DNA of 64,000 bases from Neptunicella marina (GCF_014270035.1 NZ_JACNEP010000013.1:1-64000), one strand, 5' to 3'. Shown: positions 9,097 through 19,406, counted from the stretch's first letter. Numbers and translations are program-made. Notes: a model not told the origin generated them from the letters alone.

Positions 9097-9953
9097 GATA
9101 ACAGTGTTGCCAGCTTTTCACCTAAACGCGTGGTATCACCCGATTCCAGCGCTTCAAAATCCAGCATATCCGGGGAGAACACCGCCACTACCGTTGAACC
9201 CAACTTGAACCGGCCCATTTCAGCCCCTTTTTTCAAGGTGATAGCGTTTTTACCACGGCTAGGATAACTCCAGTGATGTACCTTGTTGCCGGTTGGCGGT
9301 GTAACAGTTCCTGCCCAAATGGTTTCGATACTGGCTACAATAGTTGCCCCAACCAGTACCATGCCCATTTTACCGAATTTGGTATCAAACAAAGCTACGA
9401 CTCTTTCATTGCGGGCAAATAAGCCAGGCACATTTTGCGCGGTTAATGGATTCACCGAGAACAAATCACCCGGCACATAAATCATATCGGTTAGTGTACC
9501 CGTTACCGGCATATGAATGCGATGATAATCAGTAGGCGCCAGATAAATAGTAGCAAATTTGCCATCGACAAACGGTTCTGCCAGTTGTTTATCTCCGCCT
9601 AACAACGCTTGCAAGCTGTAATGATGGCCTTTGGCCTGAAAGATTTGATCGACTTCAATATCACCTAGCTGACTAATTGCCCCATCAACCGGCTGAATTA
9701 AGCTTTGTTCATCGTCATCAATGGTACGTACACCCGGTTTTAACTCACGGGTGAAAAATTCATTAAAGGTAGTGTAATAAGCAGGATCAGGGTGCAATGC
9801 CTCCTGCATATTTACATTATATTGTTTGATAAATAACTTAATAAACCAGGTTGTCAGCCAACCCATTTTGGCCGCAGCCAGCTTGCCAACTAAGCGCGAA
9901 AGCGCATGTTTAGGCATTATATATTGCAATTTAACTTTAAATTGATCAGACAA
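9093..9953 (-). CDS. psd: Phosphatidylserine decarboxylase proenzyme
   Basis: Makes phosphatidylethanolamine from phosphatidylserine at the inner membrane. The 286-residue proenzyme has the autocatalytic cleavage motif LGST at residues 251-254; cleavage between Gly252 and Ser253 yields the pyruvoyl group. QPVDGAIS (about 87-94) and [10 protein letters not shown] (about 143-152) provide the Asp and His of the self-cleavage triad. It heads the psd-EamA-ugpQ group and lies beside rsgA, a frequent neighbour. Confidence 0.97.
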   Translation of the reverse strand: MSDQFKVKLQYIMPKHALSRLVGKLAAAKMGWLTTWFIKLFIKQYNVNMQEALHPDPAYYTTFNEFFTRELKPGVRTIDDDEQSLIQPVDGAISQLGDIEVDQIFQAKGHHYSLQALLGGDKQLAEPFVDGKFATIYLAPTDYHRIHMPVTGTLTDMIYVPGDLFSVNPLTAQNVPGLFARNERVVALFDTKFGKMGMVLVGATIVASIETIWAGTVTPPTGNKVHHWSYPSRGKNAITLKKGAEMGRFKLGSTVVAVFSPDMLDFEALESGDTTRLGEKLATLLS

Positions 9954-10011
9954 AACGGCATTCCTTCTAACTATCTGACAAGTTTAACCTAAAGCAGGTT
10001 GGGCTCGTGGT

Positions 10012-11043
10012 TTATTTTTTATCGATTGAATAGGTTGGACGCTTTTCATCCAGCCCATCGAGTATTTTATGATAACTATCAAAACGTTGCTGGCTGATTT
10101 CACCTTTTTCGACCGCATCACGTAACAAACAGCCCGGATCATCTTTGTGTTTACAGTCGCGAAATTTACACCCACCTAAATAATCGCGGAACTCAATAAA
10201 TCCATGGGTTAAACGCTCGATTGGCAAGTGCCATAACGAAAATTCACGCACCCCAGGTGAATCAATCAAATCACCGCCCGCAGGCAAATGCAGCAATTTT
10301 GCCGCCGTCGTTGTATGCTGACCTAAACCAGAATTATCCGACACTTCACCAGTAATCTCCTCAGCATCAGGTAGCAACTGATTAATTAAGCTGGATTTGC
10401 CAACGCCCGATTGCCCAACAAAAATACTGGTTTTTCCTTCAAGCAACTGGCTAAGTTCAGCTAAACCTTCGGTCGATTTACAGCTTACATAGATAAGTCG
10501 ATAGCCAATGTCACGATACAAGGCCAGTTGTTGTTCCACTTCGGCTCTTTCTTGCTCCGATAACAAATCGACTTTGTTAAGCAATATAACCGGCTCAATA
10601 GCAACATCTTCCGACGCCACTAAATAACGATCGATAATATTTAATGAAAGGGCTGGCAGTACCGAGCTGACAATAATGATTTGGTCGATATTAGAAGCGA
10701 TAGGTTTAACCCCATCATAATAATCCGGGCGGGTTAATACCGATTTGCGTGGCTCAACCGCTTCAAGCACACCACTGACATTAGCATTGACATCATTGCC
10801 CTGACGAAACAGTACCTTATCACCACACACCACATCCTGAATATTACGACGGATATGACAACGGAATACGTCCCCATTGGCTTCGATATCGGCGTGTTGT
10901 CCAAAACGCCCAATAACCAGACCAGCTTGCTGTTCCCCTAATTGCTCATCGGCAATCAGATCCACACTGGGACTTAAACGTTTTTGCAGATTAGACGACA
11001 CTCGTCGTTTTTGTCTGTGAGTTAATTTGCTTCTTTTTGCCAC
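10012..11043 (-). CDS. rsgA: Ribosome small-subunit-dependent GTPase A
   Basis: A circularly permuted GTPase acting late in 30S maturation. The 343 residues contain an N-terminal OB fold, then the G motifs in permuted order: NKVDLL (G4), [12 protein letters not shown] (G1), and DSPGVREF (G3). A C-terminal zinc site follows ([14 protein letters not shown]). It diverges from orn across 77 bases, the same arrangement as in E. coli. Confidence 0.97.
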   Translation of the reverse strand: MAKRSKLTHRQKRRVSSNLQKRLSPSVDLIADEQLGEQQAGLVIGRFGQHADIEANGDVFRCHIRRNIQDVVCGDKVLFRQGNDVNANVSGVLEAVEPRKSVLTRPDYYDGVKPIASNIDQIIIVSSVLPALSLNIIDRYLVASEDVAIEPVILLNKVDLLSEQERAEVEQQLALYRDIGYRLIYVSCKSTEGLAELSQLLEGKTSIFVGQSGVGKSSLINQLLPDAEEITGEVSDNSGLGQHTTTAAKLLHLPAGGDLIDSPGVREFSLWHLPIERLTHGFIEFRDYLGGCKFRDCKHKDDPGCLLRDAVEKGEISQQRFDSYHKILDGLDEKRPTYSIDKK

Positions 11044-11073
11044 GATATTTGCGATTGAAATCCATTAAGCCGT

Positions 11074-11079
11074 TATAAT
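11074..11079 (+). promoter_or_regulatory. Consensus -10 element for orn
   Basis: A perfect TATAAT lies 41 bases before the orn start in the 77-base gap between divergent rsgA and orn. No convincing -35 box sits at the standard spacing; the nearest candidates are 13 or 19 bases away. Confidence 0.4.
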
Positions 11080-11120
11080 ACCCTGCTCTATCGCTGATTG
11101 TAACAGACAAAGGTACGCTA

Positions 11121-11666
11121 ATGAGTCATAACAATGCCAATTTGGTGTGGATTGATATGGAAATGACGGGGCTCGACCCGGATACAGATAAGGTTTTGGA
11201 AATTGCCACCATAGTAACCGATGACCAACTCAACATTATTGCCGAAGGGCCGGTACTGGCGGTTTATCAACCGGATGAGGTGCTGGACGGCATGGATGAA
11301 TGGTGTACACGCACCCACGGTGAATCAGGATTAACCCAGCGCTGTCGCGATAGCAAAGTAAACGAGCAACAAGCAGCATTACAAACTATTGAGTTCCTCA
11401 CACAATATGTAGACAAAGGAAAGTCACCGTTGTGCGGCAATAGCATTGGTCAGGACAGACGTTTTATGGTGCGCCACATGCCCGTGCTGGAAGAATATTT
11501 CCACTATCGCAATGTCGATGTCAGTACCATTAAAGAATTAGTGCGCCGCTGGCAACCAGAAACCCTGGATAAACTGGTGAAAAAAGGCACACATCAGGCA
11601 TTAGACGACATCCGCGAATCCATTGCTGAATTGGTATTTTATCGCCAAACGGTATTCAAGATATAA
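11121..11666 (+). CDS. orn: Oligoribonuclease
   Basis: A 3'-5' exoribonuclease that degrades RNA fragments of two to five nucleotides, including the pGpG left from c-di-GMP breakdown. The 181-residue length is typical. The DEDDh residues appear in [12 protein letters not shown] (Asp, Glu), [11 protein letters not shown] (Asp) and [11 protein letters not shown] (His, Asp). An EAL phosphodiesterase at 53591 would produce substrate for it. Confidence 0.97.
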   Translation: MSHNNANLVWIDMEMTGLDPDTDKVLEIATIVTDDQLNIIAEGPVLAVYQPDEVLDGMDEWCTRTHGESGLTQRCRDSKVNEQQAALQTIEFLTQYVDKGKSPLCGNSIGQDRRFMVRHMPVLEEYFHYRNVDVSTIKELVRRWQPETLDKLVKKGTHQALDDIRESIAELVFYRQTVFKI

Positions 11667-11695
11667 GCCACGGCCTCTTTTCTGCAAATTAGGGC

Positions 11696-11723
11696 TTGCG
11701 TCTGGCGTTTTTTTTTGTAAAAT
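11696..11723 (+). promoter_or_regulatory. Candidate tRNA promoter with GC-rich discriminator
   Basis: TTGCGT (11696-11701) and TAAAAT (11718-11723) are separated by 16 bases and followed by GCGCGTCC. A GC-rich discriminator is typical of stable-RNA promoters under stringent control. The first tRNA-Gly begins about 60 bases further on. Confidence 0.5.
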
Positions 11724-11784
11724 GCGCGTCCTCTTTGAAGCGAAGCCCTTGTACATTCACTGTACAACTTGCAGCAAAAGATAT

Positions 11785-11860
<76 letters not shown>

Positions 11861-11938
11861 AATTTTTGTTCAAAGAGTATTTATCTAAAATGCGCAAACG
11901 ATTTGTCTGAAACAAATCATGGCAGCATTATTCAAGTT

Positions 11939-12014
<76 letters not shown>

Positions 12015-12092
12015 AATCTTTTATCTTCCTATTTTTTTCAATTAAGTCAGTGATATAGTCAAAACCTGTTTTGTTATTTTGTTGGAATACCT

Positions 12093-12563
12093 ATGACACC
12101 GGCAGTCAAGGCTGCGCAAAAAGCCAAAGTCTCTTTTGAATTACTCGAATACCAGCACGATTCCGCCAATCAGGCATTTGGATTAGAGGCGGTGGAAAAA
12201 CTTAATTTACCCGCCGAACAAGTATTTAAAACACTGGTGACCAAGCTTGATAACTATAAACTGGTTGTCGCAATCGTGCCTGTGACTGGCATGTTGAATC
12301 TAAAAGCGTTAGCCAAAACCTGTAATGGCAAAAAAGCGGTAATGGCCGATAAATCAGAGGTTGAGCGCAGCACAGGTTATGTTCTTGGCGGCGTCAGTCC
12401 GCTTGGACAAAAAAAAGCCCTGATGACAGTTTTGGACAGTACCGCTGAACAATTTGACACTATTTATGTTAGCGGTGGCAAACGGGGACTGGAAATCCAG
12501 TTATCACCACAGGATTTAATAAAGCTCACCCGCGGCAGAACAGCAGCCATTGCCAGCGAATAA
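12093..12563 (+). CDS. ybaK: Cys-tRNA(Pro) deacylase YbaK
   Basis: Hydrolyses cysteine mischarged onto tRNA-Pro, in trans to prolyl-tRNA synthetase. The 156-residue length matches the family. Visible YbaK/ProX-domain features are AEQVFKTLVTKLDNY with the conserved lysine (about residues 48-52), VVAIVPVTGMLNLKALAK, and the substrate-pocket segment GYVLGGVSPLGQKK (about 92-105). It is separate from the tRNA genes just upstream. Confidence 0.94.
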   Translation: MTPAVKAAQKAKVSFELLEYQHDSANQAFGLEAVEKLNLPAEQVFKTLVTKLDNYKLVVAIVPVTGMLNLKALAKTCNGKKAVMADKSEVERSTGYVLGGVSPLGQKKALMTVLDSTAEQFDTIYVSGGKRGLEIQLSPQDLIKLTRGRTAAIASE

Positions 12564-12632
12564 GATTGCAAGATTTTTGGCTTATTGAATGTCTTAGTTA
12601 CATCAAACAGCAAAATAAACGGATACCTTAAA

Positions 12633-12923
12633 ATGGATGAGCAACAGAAACAGCAAATACTGGATATAAGCTGGCAATTACACGCAATGGTCGAACAAGC
12701 CTACATTGATCACCGCGCTAAAAAAGGCGATGACAACTGGCTGGATAAACAACGTTTACTGTTAGCCGATATGGCACTTCACCTGTTGCAAACCGCGATA
12801 AAACCAGACGACATCGCCCTGGATAAACTAACAAACAATCTCAATGCCATTTTAACTATTAGCGATGACTTTTTACCTCACGCCGGACTAAAGCAAGCCA
12901 CCGATAAACTATATCAATTGTAA
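12633..12923 (+). CDS. Small conserved-looking protein of unknown function
   Basis: A 96-residue acidic, probably helical cytosolic protein (MDEQQKQQILDISWQLHAM at the start), with no signal peptide or membrane segment. I recognise no family. I chose ATG 12633; an in-frame TTG at 12585 would add 16 unconvincing residues. It lies 69 bases after ybaK and 64 bases before the DUF4442 gene, on the same strand. Confidence 0.65.
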   Translation: MDEQQKQQILDISWQLHAMVEQAYIDHRAKKGDDNWLDKQRLLLADMALHLLQTAIKPDDIALDKLTNNLNAILTISDDFLPHAGLKQATDKLYQL

Positions 12924-12987
12924 GCATTCCATTTTATTGGCATAGTATGCCTCAATTTAAACTGGTCTAACCAGATTAAGGGGTACT

Positions 12988-13485
12988 ATGTCAGCCAACA
13001 ATCCATTACGTCGTTTTGTCGATAAAGTTAATCAATACCCACAATGGCTAAGCCGTCGGTTATTAACCATGATGTTTCGCTCCAAAGTAAAACTGGCCGG
13101 CACTTGTAAAGTAGATATCCTGCATACGGATGGTAAATCGGTTACCTTCAGACAACGCAACATTAAACGCGCACAAAACCACATAAACGGCATTCATGCA
13201 GCGGCAATGACTTTGTTAGCGGAATCGGCTACTGGTTTCATTACTGGCATCAATCTGCCCGGTGACAAATTACCTTTAGTAAAAAAAATGGATGTAAGAT
13301 TTGTGCGCCGGGCAGTGGGTGACATGACGGCCGTCGCGCATTTAACCGATGAGCAGATTGCCCTGATGCAACAACAGGAAAAAGGCGAAGTCACAGTTGA
13401 AGTAAAGGTAACGGATAGCAGTGGCGAAACACCTATCGAATGCGAAATGATTTGGGCCTGGATCAGCAAAAAACCTAAAGCCTGA
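12988..13485 (+). CDS. DUF4442 hot-dog-fold protein (thioesterase-like)
   Basis: A 165-residue protein resembling DUF4442 members, which have the hot-dog fold of acyl-CoA thioesterases. Supporting segments are NHINGIHAAAMTLLAESATG (about residues 64-83), where thioesterases bind acyl-CoA, and PLVKKMDVRFVRRAVGDM (about 95-112). Substrate unknown. It starts behind AAGGGG. A palindromic stretch follows the stop. Confidence 0.82.
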   Translation: MSANNPLRRFVDKVNQYPQWLSRRLLTMMFRSKVKLAGTCKVDILHTDGKSVTFRQRNIKRAQNHINGIHAAAMTLLAESATGFITGINLPGDKLPLVKKMDVRFVRRAVGDMTAVAHLTDEQIALMQQQEKGEVTVEVKVTDSSGETPIECEMIWAWISKKPKA

Positions 13486-13516
13486 AAATTCTATAAATTC
13501 ACATTAACGTCATCAT

Positions 13517-13562
13517 TTTTGGCCTTAAATATGCTTAAAAAACAGTGTAAATAAGGCCAAAA
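13517..13562. repeat. Inverted repeat between DUF4442 gene and maoP
   Basis: TTTTGGCCTTA (13517-13527) and TAAGGCCAAAA (13552-13562) form a perfect 11-bp dyad around a 24-base AT-rich loop, 32 bases after the DUF4442 stop. The long loop and missing T run make it a poor terminator; it could be a protein-binding dyad. Confidence 0.5.
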
Positions 13563-13626
13563 TGACCTCAAATTCCCCCGCTCAAATTTTGTTCATAAAT
13601 TAATCATTAAATTCATTCAAAAAATA

Positions 13627-13655
13627 TTGACAGAAGTCAATTTTGGGAATATTTA
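13627..13655 (+). promoter_or_regulatory. Candidate maoP promoter with overlapping dyad
   Basis: A consensus -35 TTGACA (13627-13632) is followed 17 bases later by a weak -10, TATTTA (13650-13655). The -35 is part of a short palindrome TTGAC-AGAA-GTCAA, which could be an operator. It lies about 80 bases before the maoP start. Confidence 0.4.
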
Positions 13656-13737
13656 ACACTGGAATTAATTGGTCGTTGTCAATTGTTGGCTTCGGTTTAT
13701 GTGTTAGTTCCTAATTTAATTTGTTGGGGATGCCATC

Positions 13738-14100
13738 ATGGCTAGACAAACTCGAGAATCTTTACTTAAACAAATCTTTACTGATTACAAACACTACCCT
13801 TATGGTTTTTCACGCGCAGGTGATTACTCAATAAAGGAAGCACAGGCGTTGAGTAAATACGGTACGTTAATTGGTGCTTTACTGGATGGAGTGGTTGAAC
13901 CGTCCAATAAAGAAGATGCCAATTTGCTGGCCGTTGCCTTAGGCGAGCGGGAACCATCAACACCTGCAGAAAAAGCCTGGGTAAAATATCAACGAATTAT
14001 TGGCAAACCTAAACCTGCCAGTATCTATGGCTCTAAACCGAGTTCCATGGATGATTATTCCGTTGATAGCACAGAGTTAGAAGCCGAATTTGACGATTAA
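13738..14100 (+). CDS. maoP: Macrodomain Ori organization protein MaoP (DUF413)
   Basis: A 120-residue DUF413 protein. In E. coli the homologue (formerly YifE) helps constrain DNA mobility in the Ori macrodomain together with the site maoS. Conserved blocks are KHYPYGFSRAGDYSIKEAQ (about residues 18-36), ALGEREPSTPAEKAWVKY (about 66-83) and the following IIGKPK; all resemble YifE closely as I remember it. A strongly acidic tail closes the protein. It starts with ATG behind TTGGGGA. It is flanked by palindromes and a terminator, so it is probably monocistronic. Confidence 0.9.
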   Translation: MARQTRESLLKQIFTDYKHYPYGFSRAGDYSIKEAQALSKYGTLIGALLDGVVEPSNKEDANLLAVALGEREPSTPAEKAWVKYQRIIGKPKPASIYGSKPSSMDDYSVDSTELEAEFDD

Positions 14101-14112
14101 CTCCGTCAAATT

Positions 14113-14137
14113 AAGAGGCACCTCATGCGTGCCTCTT
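14113..14137 (+). terminator. Hairpin after maoP
   Basis: AAGAGGCAC (14113-14121) pairs with GTGCCTCTT (14129-14137) around a seven-base loop, 12 bases beyond the maoP stop. Only a weak T-rich tail follows. Confidence 0.6.
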
Positions 14138-14319
14138 CAATTCTGTTATATTTTCACTTCTCCACTGTAAGAATTAGGATAATTATTCCAAATTCCTACT
14201 TTTTTGAAATTTTTGTCCTTAAAAATAACAAATTTATCATTTCATATTCTATATCTCTCAAGTATAGTCTTGGGTCTTAGAGCCGCTAATACAACCAAAC
14301 TCGAGATAGGAGACAGCAA

Positions 14320-16038
14320 GTGGAGATGATGTCAGGCGCCGCCATGGTCGTGCGGGCGCTAAAAGATGTGGGAGTGAAACATGTATTTGGTTATCCCGGT
14401 GGCGCAGTTCTTGATATTTACGATGCCTTATATGCTCAAACAGATGTTGAACATATTCTGGTAAGACACGAACAAGCAGCGGCACATATGGCCGATGGTT
14501 ATGCGCGCTCTACCGGACAAACAGGCACAGTATTAGTTACCTCGGGCCCCGGCGCCACTAACACCATTACCGGTATTGCAACGGCTTATATGGATTCCAT
14601 TCCCATGGTGATCCTGTCAGGGCAGGTGGCGACTAGCCTTATTGGTGAGGATGCCTTTCAGGAAACCGACATGGTTGGCTGTTCACGCCCGGTGGTAAAA
14701 CACAGTTTTCTGGTAAAACGTGCAGTGGATATTCCTGCTGCAATTGCCAAGGCTTATTATATTGCCAATAGCGGACGTCCTGGTCCGGTGGTGATCGATC
14801 TTCCTAAAGACATCGTCAATGTACAGGAAGAACACCCCTACGAATTCCCTACTTCAGTTCAGATGCGCTCTTACAATCCAACCGTTAAAGGTCATGGTAA
14901 GCAAATTAAAAAAGCTGTTGAGCAATTTTCTCAGGCTAAACGCCCGGTTATTTATGTGGGTGGTGGCGCAATTGCAGCTGAAGCCAGTGATTTACTGACA
15001 AAGTTTGCTGAAACCATGCAGGCTCCGGTGACCTCAACCCTGATGGGTTTAGGCGCATTTCCCGGTACACATAAACAATTTATCGGCATGTTAGGTATGC
15101 ATGGCACATTGGAAGCCAACAAAACCATGCATAACGCCGATTGTATTATTGCGTTGGGAGCACGTTTTGATGACAGGGTAACCAACAACGTCGAAAAGTT
15201 CTGTCCACATGCCACTATCGTACATGTGGATATTGATCCAGCTTCTATTTCCAAAACGGTTTCTGCCCATATTCCGGTTGTGGGTTCTGTTGAATCTGTA
15301 CTTGAGCAGTTTTTTGAGCAAATGACAGATATCAAACAAGCGGAGCAGGCAACTAAACTAGCTGATTGGTGGAAACAAATTGATCAATGGCGTTCGCGCC
15401 AGTGTTTGTCTTATGCCAAAGATGACAAACAAATCAAACCACAGCAAGTGATCGAAGCCTTATATAAACACACAGGTGGTGATGCCTACGTGACCTCAGA
15501 TGTCGGTCAGCACCAGATGTTTGCCGCGCTTTATTATCCCTTTGATAAACCTCGTCGCTGGATCAACTCTGGCGGCTTAGGCACCATGGGATTTGGTTTA
15601 CCTGCGGCTATGGGTGTACAAAAAGCACATCCAGATGCAGTTGTTGCTTGTGTTACCGGTGACGGCAGTATCCAAATGAATATTCAGGAGCTATCCACCT
15701 GTTTGCAGTACAACCTGCCGGTTAAGATTATTTCAATCAATAACCGCGCACTGGGCATGGTACGCCAATGGCAGGACATGATTTATAAAGGTCGCCACTC
15801 CCATTCATATATGGAGTCGTTACCCGATTTTATTAAGCTGGCAGAAGCCTACGGACATATTGGTATTCAGGTTAACCACCCCGATGAACTTGACGATGCC
15901 ATGGCACGCTGTTTTGCCGAGAAAAACCGTCTGGTATTTATGGATATTCGCGTTGACCAGAGCGAACACGTTTACCCCATGCAGATAAAATTCGGCGCAA
16001 TGGACGATATGAGATTAAGCAAGACGGAGCGCACCTGA
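14320..16038 (+). CDS. ilvI: Acetolactate synthase large (catalytic) subunit
   Basis: A thiamine-diphosphate enzyme that makes 2-acetolactate and 2-aceto-2-hydroxybutyrate, the first step of valine, leucine and isoleucine synthesis. It has 572 residues. The activating Glu51 is in [16 protein letters not shown], and the ThDP-binding motif runs from GDGSIQMN to ISINN. GTG 14320 is chosen because AGGAGA lies six bases upstream; ATG codons two and three positions later are alternatives. Its stop overlaps the ilvH start (TGATG). The AT-rich 14140-14270 leader has no obvious leader peptide or attenuator. Confidence 0.97.
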   Translation: MEMMSGAAMVVRALKDVGVKHVFGYPGGAVLDIYDALYAQTDVEHILVRHEQAAAHMADGYARSTGQTGTVLVTSGPGATNTITGIATAYMDSIPMVILSGQVATSLIGEDAFQETDMVGCSRPVVKHSFLVKRAVDIPAAIAKAYYIANSGRPGPVVIDLPKDIVNVQEEHPYEFPTSVQMRSYNPTVKGHGKQIKKAVEQFSQAKRPVIYVGGGAIAAEASDLLTKFAETMQAPVTSTLMGLGAFPGTHKQFIGMLGMHGTLEANKTMHNADCIIALGARFDDRVTNNVEKFCPHATIVHVDIDPASISKTVSAHIPVVGSVESVLEQFFEQMTDIKQAEQATKLADWWKQIDQWRSRQCLSYAKDDKQIKPQQVIEALYKHTGGDAYVTSDVGQHQMFAALYYPFDKPRRWINSGGLGTMGFGLPAAMGVQKAHPDAVVACVTGDGSIQMNIQELSTCLQYNLPVKIISINNRALGMVRQWQDMIYKGRHSHSYMESLPDFIKLAEAYGHIGIQVNHPDELDDAMARCFAEKNRLVFMDIRVDQSEHVYPMQIKFGAMDDMRLSKTERT

Positions 16039-16535
16039 TGAGACGTATTATTTCGGTATTAATGGAGAACGAACCAGGTGCTTTATCACGTATTGTTGGC
16101 GTGTTTTCACAGCGTGGTTATAACGTGGATACTCTGTGTGTTGCACCCATTGATGATGGCAGTTTGTCGCGCCTGACTATCACCACCCATGGTGATGACA
16201 AGGTAATTGAACAAATTACCAAACAAATGAATAAGTTAATCGATGTACTTAAAGTGATCGACTTAACCGATGGCACCCACATTGAACGTGAACTGATGCT
16301 GGTAAAAGTTGCGACACGCACTGAAGTTGCGCGCGCAGAAGTCAAACGCACAGTGGAAATTTTCCGTGCGCAAATTGTGGATGTGTGTAGCAAAAACTAC
16401 AGTATTCAAATTGCTGGCCCCAGTGACAAACTCGATGCGTTTTTACAAACCATGGCGGAAGTAGGCGAAATCGTCGAAACCTGCCGTACTGGTGTATGTG
16501 GAGTGTCGCGTGGTGAAAAAGCGCTACGACCCTAA
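16038..16535 (+). CDS. ilvH: Acetolactate synthase small (regulatory) subunit
   Basis: The regulatory partner of IlvI, conferring activity and valine feedback inhibition. The 165 residues start with the ACT domain (about 2-78: RIISVLMENEPGALSRIVGVF, NVDTLCVAP). The C-terminal ALS-SS domain follows, ending with TGVCGVSRGEKAL. Its ATG shares one base with the ilvI stop, so the subunits are translationally coupled. Confidence 0.97.
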   Translation: MRRIISVLMENEPGALSRIVGVFSQRGYNVDTLCVAPIDDGSLSRLTITTHGDDKVIEQITKQMNKLIDVLKVIDLTDGTHIERELMLVKVATRTEVARAEVKRTVEIFRAQIVDVCSKNYSIQIAGPSDKLDAFLQTMAEVGEIVETCRTGVCGVSRGEKALRP

Positions 16536-16556
16536 TTACCATTCTCCAGCGGTATA

Positions 16557-16585
16557 AACGGCTCCTTTGGGAGCCGTTTTATTTT
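16557..16585 (+). terminator. Rho-independent terminator of ilvIH
   Basis: AACGGCTCC (16557-16565) pairs with GGAGCCGTT (16570-16578) around TTTG and is followed by TTATTTTAT. It lies 22 bases past the ilvH stop. Confidence 0.88.
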
Positions 16586-16684
16586 ATACATTACCCGTCA
16601 ATTTCTATAGAATCTGCGCCAATTATCTATTCTTGCTAGCAAATTTTGATATTGCCAGCACACTAAAATAACGAGCTTTACACC

Positions 16685-17908
16685 ATGAAATTGCTGGTAA
16701 TTGGCTATGTGTGGCCAGAACCTAACTCCTCTGCTGCCGGTAGCAGAATGATGTCTCTGATTAACACTTACCAGCAGCATGGCTGGCAGGTTACCTTTGC
16801 CAGTCCGGCACAGCTATCACCACATCGACTGGATTTAACCCAGCAAAACATTGACGAAGTTTCGATCAAAGTAAATTGCAGTAGCTGTGATAAGTTTGTT
16901 ACAGATTTGAAACCTGATGCCGTGCTGTTTGACCGTTTTATGATGGAAGAACAATTTGGCTGGCGCGTTGAGAAACACTGCCCTTCAGCCATTCGTATAC
17001 TGGATTTAGAAGACCTGCATTTTCTGCGTCATGCCCGTCATCAGGCACACAAAAAACAGCATCCGCTTTTACCTACAGATTTACATACAGAATTAGCGGT
17101 ACGAGAAATTGCGTCGATTTACCGTTGCGATCTTACGCTGGTGATATCACGGGCTGAAATGGATTTATTAACCCGTCAGTTCCATGTGCCAGACGACATC
17201 CTGCTATACAGCCCGTTTATGCTCGATATGCAGCAGTTACCAACTAAAGAGCAGTTGCCAGTGTTTGAGCAGCGCCAGCATTTTATCAGCATAGGTAATT
17301 TCCGCCATGAACCAAACTGGGACGCGGTTTTATGGCTCAAACAGACCATCTGGCCGTTAATTCGCAAGCAATTACCACACGCCGAGCTGCATATTTATGG
17401 CGCTTATCCACCGAAAAAAGCCACGGATTTACACAATGCCAAACAGGGCTTTTTGGTCAAAGGTTGGGCAGAAAACGCCGGGGAAGTAATGCAAAACGCT
17501 CGTGTTTGTCTGGCACCACTGCGTTTTGGTGCCGGATTAAAAGGCAAATTACTGGATGCCATGACATTTGGCACACCTAGTGTTACCACCAGAATAGGTG
17601 CTGAGGGCATGAGCTCACCCGGCAACTGGGCTGGCATCATTGCCGAAAGTCCCGAAACCATTGCCAGTGCTGCTGTGGCTTTGTATCAGGACCAGCAACA
17701 ATGGCTGGCTGCACAACAAACAGGTTTTGAGTTACTTAAACAATACGATCAGCAGGTTCATCAAAAAGCGCTGATGCAATGCACAGATTTGATTCAGCAA
17801 TCACTTGATCAGCACCGCCAGGAAAATTTTTACGGCATGATGCTGCGCCACCACAGCATGAAAAGCACCCAATATATGGCGCAGTGGATAGAAGCTAAAA
17901 ACAAATAA
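16685..17908 (+). CDS. GT4-type glycosyltransferase
   Basis: A 407-residue glycosyltransferase with a GT-B-like layout. The N-terminal half begins MKLLVIGYVWPEPNSSAAGS, a usual start for group 1 transferases. The C-terminal half carries FISIGNFRHEPNWDAV, AELHIYGAYPP, VKGWAENAGEVM, and the nucleotide-sugar loop LAPLRFGAGLKGKLLDAM. The donor and acceptor are unknown. It stands alone between the ilvH terminator and a convergent hydrolase, with no other polysaccharide genes nearby. It could act on an exopolysaccharide or lipopolysaccharide. Confidence 0.85.
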   Translation: MKLLVIGYVWPEPNSSAAGSRMMSLINTYQQHGWQVTFASPAQLSPHRLDLTQQNIDEVSIKVNCSSCDKFVTDLKPDAVLFDRFMMEEQFGWRVEKHCPSAIRILDLEDLHFLRHARHQAHKKQHPLLPTDLHTELAVREIASIYRCDLTLVISRAEMDLLTRQFHVPDDILLYSPFMLDMQQLPTKEQLPVFEQRQHFISIGNFRHEPNWDAVLWLKQTIWPLIRKQLPHAELHIYGAYPPKKATDLHNAKQGFLVKGWAENAGEVMQNARVCLAPLRFGAGLKGKLLDAMTFGTPSVTTRIGAEGMSSPGNWAGIIAESPETIASAAVALYQDQQQWLAAQQTGFELLKQYDQQVHQKALMQCTDLIQQSLDQHRQENFYGMMLRHHSMKSTQYMAQWIEAKNK

Positions 17909-17946
17909 ACAGTTTGATGCGGCAACACCTGCCGCACTAATTTATC

Positions 17947-18795
17947 TTAAAGCGCAGTAACTTGTTGAATCACGTCAGTGACTAACTGCGGTTTTTGCTT
18001 GTGGATATTGTGTCCGGTGGTTGCAAGTTTAATTCGGATGCTACTGGCAAATTGTCTGGCCAGCTCAGCATGTAACGACAACCACACTTCCCTGCCCGCC
18101 GCCGTTTCTTCAATGCTAAAAGGTTCATCCGCAATATAGGCTGAACTTAAAATCGCGGCAGGAACAGCAGGCAATCGACGATAATCCTTCACCTCGACTT
18201 TAGCCATTTGCTCAAGTAACGATAAAAAATCCGGCAACATGGTGGGTGGCATGTGTTTTTTTAGCGCGGCTTCGTCACTCAAAGTGCGCGCTTTATCCAG
18301 TTGCATAAATGCATAACGCTGATGCATCACAGCAGGATCCACATACACCAGTGCTTTAATTTTATCCGGAAACTGACTGGCAAATTCCGTTTCAATAATC
18401 GCTCCATAGGAATGCCCGACAAAAATCAACGGCGAATCTATGCCTGCCTTTTGCAGCAATCCGTTTAAATCACTGACATGTTGCAACATAGTACGAGGTT
18501 GCTCAGTTTTGGCTGAATTTCCAATGCCGGCTCGCGAATAAGCAAAAATACCATACTCAGCAGGCAACTTATCAATCACCGGCTGCCACACATTCCATGG
18601 CGTACCAAATCCGGCTTCGAACAGCACGGTAGGCGCTTCTTTTTGTGCGGCTCTCACCACATATTCAAGTCTGATACCGTTGGATTCGGCATACTGCGAA
18701 TTGAGTGATTCGGCGTAGGAATGAATACTCAGCATGCCCAGCAATAAACAACACACTATATAGAAAAGGTTTTTTCTTCGCTTATTCCACTGCAT
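17947..18795 (-). CDS. Exported alpha/beta hydrolase
   Basis: A 282-residue protein with a basic start (MQWNKRRK) and a hydrophobic signal segment ending near SYAES (about residue 28). The alpha/beta hydrolase features are TVLFEAGFGTPWNVW (oxyanion region), FAYSRAGIGNS, the nucleophile elbow VGHSYGAI with the catalytic serine (about 125-132), LVYVDPAVM, and the late TTGHNIHKQKP with the probable catalytic histidine. Substrate unknown. Confidence 0.85.
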   Translation of the reverse strand: MQWNKRRKNLFYIVCCLLLGMLSIHSYAESLNSQYAESNGIRLEYVVRAAQKEAPTVLFEAGFGTPWNVWQPVIDKLPAEYGIFAYSRAGIGNSAKTEQPRTMLQHVSDLNGLLQKAGIDSPLIFVGHSYGAIIETEFASQFPDKIKALVYVDPAVMHQRYAFMQLDKARTLSDEAALKKHMPPTMLPDFLSLLEQMAKVEVKDYRRLPAVPAAILSSAYIADEPFSIEETAAGREVWLSLHAELARQFASSIRIKLATTGHNIHKQKPQLVTDVIQQVTAL

Positions 18796-18920
18796 TGATG
18801 CCTCATCCTCTGTGATTCAATTCGCCAAACGTGGCAGGTTTATTTTAAGACCACAAGTTTATCTATTGCCCGGTTAAGAATATGTATTCAAATGTACATA
18901 TCCCGTCTCAAAATAGGTGC

Positions 18921-19406
18921 TTAAAACGACAGTAACAATAAAAAACAGCTGCTTGCACTGCAAACGGTTCGAACCCAGTTCCATTTCGACCATTTAACAA
19001 GATATGATTGCCAGTAATTTTCCAGGTCTCGCTGTAGAGAACAAGCAGACTGCTCTTTGACTAAAACCACTGCAATGGCCAACTTATCGTTTAAAGGCAC
19101 GTTACACAAAATGGTAACCAGAGTTGAGCCGACAAAAAACACACCTGCCGCTGCCAGCAAAAACAGATTATTGTCTAATAAAGCGTTAAAAATGAGATAG
19201 ATGCTGGCTAAACCAGACCCCACAAACAGCGTTAAAAATACCGGATTTATAATAATGCGGTTAATCGAATCCATTACCTTTGCACCTTCAGCCGCAGGCA
19301 ATTTTGCCAATACACGCATCAGGGTATTGGAAAAAATAAGATAAATACCTGCCATCAAAAACAACGGCCAGTAAATAAGCGCCTGCCAAAGGTTTGCATC
19401 AGTCAT
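18921..19406 (-). CDS. DUF1772-like four-helix membrane protein
   Basis: A 161-residue integral membrane protein with four hydrophobic segments, resembling DUF1772 (anthrone-oxygenase-like) proteins, including ILCNVPLNDKL in the third region. The family includes aromatic polyketide oxygenases, but most bacterial members are uncharacterised. I chose ATG 19406, which overlaps the NmrA-like gene by eight bases. Both are probably one transcript. The divergent AraC gene beyond is the likely regulator. Confidence 0.75.
   Translation of the reverse strand: MTDANLWQALIYWPLFLMAGIYLIFSNTLMRVLAKLPAAEGAKVMDSINRIIINPVFLTLFVGSGLASIYLIFNALLDNNLFLLAAAGVFFVGSTLVTILCNVPLNDKLAIAVVLVKEQSACSLQRDLENYWQSYLVKWSKWNWVRTVCSASSCFLLLLSF

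Noticed and set aside
12585-12632. TTG start adding 16 residues to the small gene at 12633
   Set aside because: No ribosome-binding site, and the extra residues look unlike coding sequence; ATG 12633 is more likely.
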